This document shows, in pieces, positions 1 through 4,853 of a DNA stretch of 5,010 nucleotides. Origin of the DNA: Legionellales bacterium (GTDB lineage: Bacteria; Pseudomonadota; Gammaproteobacteria; Berkiellales; Berkiellaceae); assembly GCA_023266435.1 (NCBI GenBank), contig JAHFQF010000119.1, positions 1-5,010 on the forward strand, written 5' to 3'. Positions within the stretch are counted from its first letter, which is position 1, and the number at the start of each line of letters is the position of its first letter. The notes beneath the pieces are model-generated. The model was not told the DNA's origin. It worked only from the letters and a program-made list of their open reading frames with translations, and did not search any database. The position numbers and the translations under genes are program-made.

Positions 1-1227
1 GCATATGACTATGATGGAACAAGCTTAAAACTTGCATACAGGTTTTCTCCGGCCATGAGTGTGCTGAAAGAGTACAATAAAAATAGCCAGGTTTTTTTAC
101 AAAGCATCGGCCATTTATGGCGCTGGGCAGCATGGTATTGTTGTGGGCATATCTCAGAGGCGGGCAAGGTGATGGGGCTCGCCGAGTTTGGTGATGCAAA
201 GAAATACGACTCAATCAAAGCAGTACAATTTCTCAGCGACACAGAGGAGCTGTATATTAATTACGCAAAATTGTTTCAAGACTGCACACATCCCAACATT
301 TTTTCTACTGATATTTCAGGAAACTCCCATTACGCAGATATTGCTGCAATGATTCAACGGGATACAACCAATACCTTACTGGCCCTCTTACAATTTCTAC
401 GTAAAAAAACACAATTAGAGACGTTGTATTATTCTGGTGGTGTTGCTTTAAATGTGGTGACCAATGCGGCGATTACCCAATCAGGGCTATTTAACACAGT
501 CGTCTTAAATGGATCCGCTGAGGACAACGGCACAGCAATAGGTGCGGCACTGATTGCTTACTATGCCCTGGGTGGCACGAGAAAAAAAGCTCCAGCAACT
601 GAATATTACGGAAGAGCGTATTCTGATGCAGAGATCGAGACCGCCATTGCTGCCTCTAGCCATACGTATGCAAAGCTGGATGCACACGCACTACCTATGC
701 ACGCAGCTCAAGTGCTTGCAGAGGGAAAAATCATTGGCTGGTTCCAAGGTAAAAGTGAATTTGGCCCGAGGGCTTTAGGGAACAGAAGTATTCTCGCAAA
801 TCCCATACTCAAAATAACAAAACCATTACTTGATCTGCAGGCCAAGCAACGCGACCGCTACCGTCCCTATGCCCCTGCGGTGTTAGAAGAATATACTAAC
901 CAATATTTTGATTTGGCGGGTTCGTCACCCTTTATGATGAGGGAGGGGTTTGTAAAAAATAAGGCCGCACTGCCCGCTGTTACCCACATCAATCACTCAG
1001 CCAGAATACAAACAGTATCGCGAGAGCTCAATCCAACGTTTTATGCACTCATTGAGCACTTTTACAAGAAAACCGGCATGCCTGTGATACTCAACACCTC
1101 ATTTAACTTACCAGGAGCGCCCATGGTTGAAACCCCGGCCGATGCTCTCTCTACATTCTCCAGCAGCGCTCTCGATGTGTTATACCTGGGAAATCATGTG
1201 GTATCGCGCAAAAACTCATGCAGGTAA
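1..1227 (+). CDS. O-carbamoyltransferase, NodU/CmcH family (5' end outside window)
   Basis: The reading frame is open from base 1, so the ATG at 55 is internal and the true start lies left of the window. The visible 408 residues are roughly the last two thirds of a family usually about 550-650 residues long. Family members transfer a carbamoyl group from carbamoyl phosphate, through an ATP-dependent carbamoyl-adenylate, to a hydroxyl on a sugar, antibiotic or lipid. Seen motifs: EAGKVMGLAEFG (about 157-192) and SGGVALN (about 433-453) of the Kae1-like N-domain; then GWFQGKSEFGPRALGNRSIL (736-795), RYRPYAPAVLEEY (856-894) and NTSFNLPGAPMVETPADA (about 1096-1149) of the C-domain. The segment HLWRWAAWYCC before EAGKVMGL is unusual beside the common LY..VT..LGF pattern, but the frame stays open. 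The substrate cannot be told. The gene is more GC-rich than the genes after 1331 and probably lies outside the island. The family call is firm; the acceptor is unknown. Confidence 0.93.
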   Translation, partial: AYDYDGTSLKLAYRFSPAMSVLKEYNKNSQVFLQSIGHLWRWAAWYCCGHISEAGKVMGLAEFGDAKKYDSIKAVQFLSDTEELYINYAKLFQDCTHPNIFSTDISGNSHYADIAAMIQRDTTNTLLALLQFLRKKTQLETLYYSGGVALNVVTNAAITQSGLFNTVVLNGSAEDNGTAIGAALIAYYALGGTRKKAPATEYYGRAYSDAEIETAIAASSHTYAKLDAHALPMHAAQVLAEGKIIGWFQGKSEFGPRALGNRSILANPILKITKPLLDLQAKQRDRYRPYAPAVLEEYTNQYFDLAGSSPFMMREGFVKNKAALPAVTHINHSARIQTVSRELNPTFYALIEHFYKKTGMPVILNTSFNLPGAPMVETPADALSTFSSSALDVLYLGNHVVSRKNSCR

Positions 1228-1256
1228 AAAGCCCGCAGATTCATGTGGATTTTTTG
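1226..1256 (+). terminator. Probable intrinsic terminator of the carbamoyltransferase gene
   Basis: Directly after the TAA stop, CCGCA (1233-1237) pairs with TGTGG (1244-1248), with one G-U pair and a 6-base loop, and is followed by ATTTTTT. A run of A before the stem could extend the pairing with the T run. The stem is short, so strength is uncertain, but the position right behind the stop codon fits a transcription terminator. Confidence 0.5.
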
Positions 1257-1285
1257 TCTCATACTGACTGTAAGATAGCAGATTT

Positions 1286-1330
1286 TGGTGGGCCCACCTG
1301 GACTCGAACCAGGGACCAAAGGATTATGAG
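1286..1330 (-). pseudogene. 3' fragment of tRNA-Ile2 (anticodon CAU): probable integration (att) site
   Basis: Read on the minus strand this is the 3' 45 bases of a tRNA. The anticodon loop CTCATAA (1330-1324) has anticodon CAU. It is followed by the 3' anticodon strand TCCTT, a 5-base variable loop TGGTC, a T arm with stems CCTGG/CCAGG and loop TTCGAGT (1313-1297), the acceptor strand TGGGCCC, discriminator A and CCA (1288-1286). The match in layout and sequence to E. coli ileX, which reads the AUA codon after lysidine modification, is clear; elongator tRNA-Met is the alternative because it shares CTCATAAT. Bases 1331-1335 do not form the 5' anticodon strand, and there is no D arm or acceptor 5' strand, so this is not a working tRNA. 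A break exactly at the anticodon loop is typical of attachment cores left by tyrosine integrases. Since the tRNA points left, the element should be on the right and the intact tRNA beyond the right end. Confidence 0.85.
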
Positions 1331-1599
1331 CCATACAAACAACATGTAATATATTGATTTTTAACAACTTTTTGCTTATGCACTTCCTACAAAATGCACG
1401 CAAAAGCATAGAAAAGCACCCTTCAACTTCACAAATTCTTCACATAAATAACCCGCTACAAACATAGAATTGTTCCATGATATAGTCTAGTTTCTAAATT
1501 CAAATAATTGTGTCTACAAAACCGGACATTTCATGTGTCACCAACATAATAATTGTCATTACATCCTATTTTATGTAGGATTACGGACATGATCCGCAC
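1331..1599. other. AT-rich non-coding region between att fragment and first repressor
   Basis: No convincing gene is seen here. The open frame on the minus strand across 1194-1409 only reads through the tRNA fragment and resembles no protein. At 1391-1418 there are three short similar repeats in one orientation: AAAATGCA (1391), then AAAAGCA at 1402 and 1412, about one helical turn apart. Such phased repeats next to an attachment core could be arm-type integrase sites, but this is only a suggestion. Another possible promoter is TTGTTC (1470-1475) with TCTAAA (1493-1498), 17 bases apart. The right part holds the promoter and inverted repeats described separately. Confidence 0.5.
1553..1581 (+). 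promoter_or_regulatory. Likely sigma-70 promoter of the first repressor gene
   Basis: TTGTCA (1553-1558; five of six match to the -35 consensus) and TAGGAT (1576-1581; four of six match to the -10) are separated by exactly 17 bases. The expected transcript start is near 1588, giving a very short leader for a start codon at 1600 and about 27 bases for the ATG at 1615. Inverted repeats overlap both elements, as expected for a self-repressed promoter. Confidence 0.5.
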
Positions 1600-1612
1600 A
1601 TGGATAATGACA
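1554..1612. promoter_or_regulatory. Cluster of nested inverted repeats, candidate repressor operators
   Basis: Three nested or adjacent repeats lie here. TGTCATTA (1554-1561) is the exact inverse of TAATGACA (1605-1612). ATCCTA (1563-1568) is the inverse of TAGGAT (1576-1581) around a 7-base spacer, overlapping the -10 element. CGGA (1584-1587) is the inverse of TCCG (1593-1596). CGGACAT also occurs twice as a direct repeat, at 1523-1529 and 1584-1590. The 6-7-6 repeat has the size of a dimeric repressor operator. The likely binder is the product of the gene that starts at 1600. Confidence 0.45.
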
Positions 1613-2229
1613 TCATGGAAACATTAGCTGATAGACTTAAAATCACTTTAAAAGAAAGAAAAGTGACTCAAGCAGCACTTGCTAAAGCACTCAATGTCAA
1701 TCCTCAACAAATCCAAGCAGTATGTTCCGGCAAAATTCAACGTCCAACCAATGTAGTTGAGATGTCAGCGTTTTTAGGAGTCTCCCCTTTTTGGCTACAA
1801 CAAGGCAAAGGACCTCGACATTTGCGCGTAGAAGACTCAGCATTGCGACCTTCAGATAAGATCCCCTTGATGTCTTGGGAAGCTATCGGAGCTCCTAATC
1901 ACAATGCTCAAATGATTTGGCTAAACTCTCCCACACCAGTTAGCGATAAAGGCTTTGCTTTGCGTGTTCAAGGGTACGGTATGCTTGGGAAAGAGCAAAT
2001 TTTTAAACCAGGCAGTATTATTATCGTTGATCCTGATATGAAACCAGCTGATATTTGCTACGTGATTGTCAATATTGATGGTATCCCACACTTGAGACAA
2101 TTGACGTATGAAGGTGCAGTTCAATATCTTCATATCCTTAATCCAAAATATCCGGATCCCATTCAAAAATTATCTAATCAAAATGATATCATTGGTGTTG
2201 TCGTCGGCGTTTATTACGAGCTTATTTAA
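1600..2229 (+). CDS. XRE-family repressor with LexA/CI-like (S24) C-domain, probably non-cleavable
   Basis: A 209-residue DNA-binding regulator. Residues 23-44 (TQAALAKALNVNPQQIQAVCSG) form the XRE helix-turn-helix. Residues 88-209 form an S24-type fold: KIPLMSW, then GFALRVQGYGM, then FKPGSIIIVDPDMKP, then HLRQL and a YLHILNPKYP stretch. In cleavable LexA/CI relatives the segment GDSM supplies the serine; here it reads GYGM (125-128). The lysine position near HLRQL is Arg. The protein should therefore dimerise but not self-cleave, so SOS induction by RecA-stimulated cleavage is unlikely. The start is uncertain: ATG 1600 has no good ribosome site, and ATG 1615 (METLADRLK) matches the usual family beginning and suits the predicted transcript start. 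It faces the minus-strand gene that ends at 2311 and is a paralog of the repressor at 2726. Some island repressors of this type (such as PrpA of Legionella elements) are followed by lvr genes; none is visible here. Confidence 0.88.
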   Translation: MDNDIMETLADRLKITLKERKVTQAALAKALNVNPQQIQAVCSGKIQRPTNVVEMSAFLGVSPFWLQQGKGPRHLRVEDSALRPSDKIPLMSWEAIGAPNHNAQMIWLNSPTPVSDKGFALRVQGYGMLGKEQIFKPGSIIIVDPDMKPADICYVIVNIDGIPHLRQLTYEGAVQYLHILNPKYPDPIQKLSNQNDIIGVVVGVYYELI

Positions 2230-2239
2230 GCTTTCCGTC

Positions 2240-2315
2240 CGATCTTACCCCACTATAGAAGCAAAGACTACATCAGGTACTGAGCGTAGTATGTGGAACG
2301 TATCGCGATCTTACC
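2240..2315. repeat. 10-bp direct repeat containing two in-frame stop codons
   Basis: CGATCTTACC occurs at 2240-2249 and again at 2306-2315, 66 bases apart (22 codons). On the minus strand each copy carries a TAA in the same frame: the second copy gives the present stop of the small unknown gene, and the first gives the next stop downstream. An 8-bp palindrome ATCGCGAT lies at 2302-2309. The rest of the gap 2230-2310 shows no clear terminator. Confidence 0.55.
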
Positions 2316-2577
2316 TAGCAGACCTTCCTAGCACGGAACCAAGATACTCAAGACCAGTTTGTATGCCAAGAGATAAAATCAATTCTTTGCCATCTGTATA
2401 AATATTGATGCCTTGCGCTTGTGGTTCATCGTATAAAGAAACATAAATAGCATCATTGGGCGAAAGGCTATATTTTACATTGCCACTGTGAAATATCTGT
2501 GACACTGGGATACGTAAAATATCGGTTGAGGCTATATTTTTTCTTGAAATAAGCGGTAATAAATATTTTTGTTGCAC
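2311..2577 (-). CDS. Small protein of unknown function, LSPxDA family, possibly C-terminally truncated
   Basis: An 88-residue protein whose function I do not recognise. It starts with GTG at 2577, supported by a GGAG ribosome site on the minus strand (2586-2589, 8-base spacing) and a promoter with a perfect TTGACA. No signal peptide or membrane segment is evident. Two segments match the larger minus-strand protein at 3361-3954 in the same order: YSLSPNDA (36-43) against YNLSPADA, and IYTDGKELILS to GSVLGR (59-85) against IYEQGEIHLF to GVLIGR. The stretch between them is about 44 residues shorter here. After the TAA the frame stays open for 21 codons; that tail lines up without gaps with the tail of the larger paralog (RSVPDVV against QKLPNNV), so the stop may be a truncating mutation. 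It converges on the repressor at 1600-2229 and is divergent from the one at 2726, suggesting a role tied to those regulators. Confidence 0.65.
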   Translation of the reverse strand: MQQKYLLPLISRKNIASTDILRIPVSQIFHSGNVKYSLSPNDAIYVSLYDEPQAQGINIYTDGKELILSLGIQTGLEYLGSVLGRSAR

Positions 2578-2615
2578 GTCCCAAACTCCGCAAATATTAA
2601 AATCCTTGTAGAAAC

Positions 2616-2644
2616 AATATTATCCATATATGGTTAGATGTCAA
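2616..2644 (-). promoter_or_regulatory. Promoter of the small LSPxDA gene, with internal palindrome
   Basis: On the minus strand a perfect -35 TTGACA lies at 2644-2639 and an AT-rich -10 (TAATAT or AATATT, four of six) at about 2622-2616, with 16-17 bases between. This gives a transcript start near 2610 and a leader of about 30 bases to the GTG at 2577. A perfect 10-bp palindrome CCATATATGG (2624-2633) fills the spacer and is a good operator candidate. Confidence 0.55.
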
Positions 2645-2659
2645 CATTACATGGATGTT
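2643..2659. promoter_or_regulatory. Candidate operator in the divergent region
   Basis: AACAT (2643-2647) and ATGTT (2655-2659) are inverted around a 7-base spacer, the same spacer length as the repeat at 1563-1581. The left arm overlaps the perfect -35 of the minus-strand promoter. The spacer and right arm contain ACATGGAT, also found at 1598-1605 at the start of the first repressor gene, so one regulator might bind at both places. A weak promoter for the second repressor (TATGAT at 2681-2686) lies just to the right. Confidence 0.4.
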
Positions 2660-2725
2660 ATTTTTATTAAATGATGATATTATGATAGGTATTGTTGAGA
2701 TGAGATATATTAAGAAGTGTGACTT

Positions 2726-3364
2726 GTGAGAAATGTTAAAAAAATAGCTACACAGATCTTGTCGGATAATTTATTAGAATTGATGCGCTTAGCCAATAAT
2801 ATCTCCCCAACACAACTTTCCAAAGAAACTGGCATCCCGCAAGCAACGATTCATCGTATTTTAAAAGATCCGGACGCAAATCCTACTATATCCACCATTA
2901 ATCAACTAACGACTTTTTTTAATGTACCTTTCGATGCACTCTTGGGAAATGGAGAATTTTTTCATTCTCAGCACTTTGTAATATCTAAAGTCCCTGTTAT
3001 TCCTTGGGGAAGCATTCAAACATTTAAAGCACATTCAATCGATGAAACAATGAAATTGTATGTTCTCGTAGAGACGGAAACCGACAGACATGACCTATTC
3101 GCACTAACAAGTACACAGTCTTTATCTCCAAGATTCCCCGTGGGCACTACTTTAATCATTGATCCCGTTAAAATACCAGAGGATGGTAATCTTGTGCTTG
3201 TTACTTACAAGACTTTTGGTAATTCTGTTGTTAGAGAACTGATTTTAAATGGCCCTAAAGCGCAGCTACTCTCTCTGCAAGATGAAGAAAAAATAGAAAT
3301 TATGGATAAAAATACTGAAATTCGTGGGGTCATCATTAAAGCAATTTTTAATTATGAAAATTAG
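2726..3364 (+). CDS. Second XRE-family repressor with S24-like C-domain
   Basis: A 212-residue regulator starting with GTG at 2726. An in-frame TGA at 2720-2722 rules out an earlier start, and AAGAAG (2712-2717) is a modest ribosome site 8 bases upstream. The helix-turn-helix covers about residues 28-46 (PTQLSKETGIPQATIHRIL). The C-domain runs KVPVIPW (88-94), LFALTSTQSLSPRFPVGTTL (124-143), IIDP (144-147), VVRELI (168-173), and ends IRGVIIKAIF. The QSL segment keeps a serine (132) at the place of the catalytic residue, but the lysine position reads Arg in VVREL, so the Ser-Lys dyad is incomplete and self-cleavage is unlikely. The C-domain aligns through its length with that of the repressor at 1600-2229, though identity is low, so these are old paralogs and not a recent duplication. 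Its stop overlaps by 4 bases the stop of the convergent gene at 3361-3954. Confidence 0.88.
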   Translation: MRNVKKIATQILSDNLLELMRLANNISPTQLSKETGIPQATIHRILKDPDANPTISTINQLTTFFNVPFDALLGNGEFFHSQHFVISKVPVIPWGSIQTFKAHSIDETMKLYVLVETETDRHDLFALTSTQSLSPRFPVGTTLIIDPVKIPEDGNLVLVTYKTFGNSVVRELILNGPKAQLLSLQDEEKIEIMDKNTEIRGVIIKAIFNYEN

Positions 3365-3954
3365 TTCGCTCGTTTTATAGAAATCACATTGTTAGGTAGC
3401 TTTTGAGATGAATTAACCCTACGATATCTTCTTTTTTGTTTTCTGCCGATTAGTACCCCAATATGGTAGGCTTGTGCACTGTGAAACAAATGGATTTCCC
3501 CTTGCTCATAGATTTGTAGTGGAGACATTTTGCGTTTCCTTACAGTATTGCTGCATGAAAAAAGAATACCTCCGTCCATGTCCTCTGAAATCATCACATT
3601 AGTCACTTGTTTTTTCTTAGAGTCACCTCTAAATGCGTAAGCATATTGACAAATTGAATAAAAGAATCCCATCCATATTCCCATCTTACAAGCATCTGCT
3701 GGGGACAAATTATAGATAATTTCCTGATCAGAAGAGATAGCTTGGAGTGATTTGAAAAATGTTGCGCGAGTACCTGTGATTTGAAATTCAACTTTCATGG
3801 AATCTAATTGAAAACTTAATATTCTCAAGGAATATTGTGAACTTTTATTTGCTCTTACTGCCGACCTCTGGCTGGAAATCCAACATTTTATTTTAGATAA
3901 AATAGATATCATATCTGCTCTCACAAAACCTTTTAGACACTCTATCTCAATCAA
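3361..3954 (-). CDS. Protein of unknown function, LSPxDA family
   Basis: Up to 197 residues; I do not recognise it from any named family. The start is uncertain: TTG at 3954 is the first possible codon (TAA at 3957-3955), GTG at 3924 has AAAAGG 4 bases upstream, and ATG at 3912 (MISILSKIKCW) is also possible. Seen: IIYNLSPADACKMGIWMGFFY (79-99), mildly hydrophobic; a Lys-rich loop DSKKKQ (111-116); IYEQGEIHLFHSAQAYHIG (148-166); GVLIGRK (166-172); and a very basic tail KQKRRYRR (172-179), which could contact nucleic acid. The LSPxDA and GxxxGR segments are shared with the small protein at 2311-2577. No signal peptide or clear membrane helix is seen. The gene converges on the second repressor with overlapping stops and no room for a terminator, and is divergent from the lyase gene. 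Antisense transcription between the convergent pair is likely. Confidence 0.72.
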   Translation of the reverse strand: MIEIECLKGFVRADMISILSKIKCWISSQRSAVRANKSSQYSLRILSFQLDSMKVEFQITGTRATFFKSLQAISSDQEIIYNLSPADACKMGIWMGFFYSICQYAYAFRGDSKKKQVTNVMISEDMDGGILFSCSNTVRKRKMSPLQIYEQGEIHLFHSAQAYHIGVLIGRKQKRRYRRVNSSQKLPNNVISIKRAN

Positions 3955-3962
3955 TTAATTTT

Positions 3963-3971
3963 TGCTATGCT
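3963..3971 (+). promoter_or_regulatory. Possible extended -10 promoter of the lyase operon
   Basis: TGC followed by TATGCT (3966-3971; four of six match to TATAAT) forms an extended -10 element. There is no good -35 hexamer 16-18 bases upstream, so this is tentative. The predicted transcript start near 3978 falls in the inverted repeat at 3976-3993. Confidence 0.3.
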
Positions 3972-3975
3972 CCAT

Positions 3976-3993
3976 AAACTAAAGGATTAGTTT
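3976..3993. promoter_or_regulatory. Perfect 7-bp inverted repeat before the lyase gene
   Basis: AAACTAA (3976-3982) and TTAGTTT (3987-3993) are exact inverses around the spacer AGGA. The repeat lies between the divergent unknown gene and the lyase gene, directly before the ribosome site AAGG (3995-3998). It can be a dimer operator covering both start regions, or a small leader hairpin that hides the ribosome site. Confidence 0.45.
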
Positions 3994-4004
3994 CAAGGTT
4001 GATG

Positions 4005-4853
4005 ATGACTGTTGATACATTTAGAGACAAGCTAATTTCCCAAAAAACATGCACAATCTTACCAGGAGTTTATGATTCACTGACAACTATGTTAACTGCA
4101 CAAGCAGGATTTGATGCATGCGTGATTACAGGCTATTCTGCTTCTGCCACATTACTTGGTAAACCTGACTTAGGCATCATGACACAAAGTGAGCTTCTAG
4201 ATCTCACCAGGAGAATTTGTTGGAACTCAGATTTATACACGATTGTAGATGGTGATACAGGCCATGGCGGTGTGTTAAATGTGGAAAGGTTGATTAAGGA
4301 ATTACTTAAGATCGGTGCTAATGGTGTAATTTTGGAAGATCAAGCCTGGCCTAAGCGATGTGGTCATATGGAAAACAAAACGATTGTCCCAATAGTTGAG
4401 CATATTAATAAACTTAAAATGGCCATAGATACTCGTGTGGATGATGAATTTGTAATCATCGCTCGGACTGATGCTAGAGCTTGTCATGGATTAGAGGATG
4501 CTATCGATAGAGCCAATCGATATGCAGAAGCAGGCGCTGATCTTGTTTTTGTTGAAGCACCGCAATCTGTGGAAGAATTATCCTTAATTGCACAACAAGT
4601 TAAAGCACCTTTGGTAGCAAATATTGTTTTTGGAGGTAAAACTCCTATCTTATCGTCGGATGAGTTAAGCGAGCTAGGCTACAGTGTTGTTCTTTACCCG
4701 CTCGTTTCTCTGTATGCTGCTACCTATGGCATTCGTGATGCTTTAAGCGCTTTGAAAAAAAATCAATCCTATCCTAACTCCGTCGATTTTAATACCTTTA
4801 ATCGCCTGATTGGCTTGAATGATTATTTTAAAAAACTAGAAAAGCTGACATGA
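4005..4853 (+). CDS. Isocitrate lyase/PEP mutase superfamily enzyme (carbon-carbon lyase type)
   Basis: A 282-residue TIM-barrel enzyme of the usual length. I chose ATG 4005 because AAGG (3995-3998) sits 6 bases upstream; TTG 3999 and ATG 4002 are also in frame. Seen: PGVYDSL (20-26), VDGDTGHGG (81-89; Mg-binding and substrate loop), EDQ (111-113), PKRCGHM (116-122), IIARTDAR (151-158), VFVEAP (181-186), ANIVFGGKTP (205-214) and YPL (231-233). The KRCGH loop with its catalytic cysteine marks the lyases of the superfamily (2-methylisocitrate lyase, 2,3-dimethylmalate lyase) and argues against PEP mutase or phosphonopyruvate hydrolase. The GGKTP segment resembles the dimethylmalate lyase/oxaloacetate decarboxylase branch more than PrpB. 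No other methylcitrate-cycle gene (prpC, prpD) is visible, so a role in propionate use is not supported. Its stop overlaps the next gene, so the two are probably co-translated. The superfamily is sure; the substrate is not. Confidence 0.92.
   Translation: MTVDTFRDKLISQKTCTILPGVYDSLTTMLTAQAGFDACVITGYSASATLLGKPDLGIMTQSELLDLTRRICWNSDLYTIVDGDTGHGGVLNVERLIKELLKIGANGVILEDQAWPKRCGHMENKTIVPIVEHINKLKMAIDTRVDDEFVIIARTDARACHGLEDAIDRANRYAEAGADLVFVEAPQSVEELSLIAQQVKAPLVANIVFGGKTPILSSDELSELGYSVVLYPLVSLYAATYGIRDALSALKKNQSYPNSVDFNTFNRLIGLNDYFKKLEKLT

Noticed and set aside
55..165. Possible frameshift near the left end of the carbamoyltransferase, because HLWRWAAWYCC is unusual
   Set aside because: The frame is open on both sides, family motifs before and after are in the same frame, and neighbouring frames give no better match.
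1286..1360. Complete tRNA gene
   Set aside because: No 5' anticodon strand, D arm or acceptor 5' strand is found to the right of 1330.
1194..1409. Minus-strand open frame of 71 codons
   Set aside because: It reads straight through the tRNA fragment (VPGSSPGGPT is a typical translation of a T arm) and into the carbamoyltransferase end; no ribosome site or protein-like pattern.
2217..2230. AGCTTA-TT-TAAGCT palindrome at the end of the first repressor as terminator
   Set aside because: The loop is too tight and no T run follows; only TTCCGTCC comes after it.
2108..2401. Plus-strand open frame of 97 codons
   Set aside because: It overlaps the end of the repressor and most of its remainder is antisense to the small LSPxDA gene, which has its own promoter and ribosome site.
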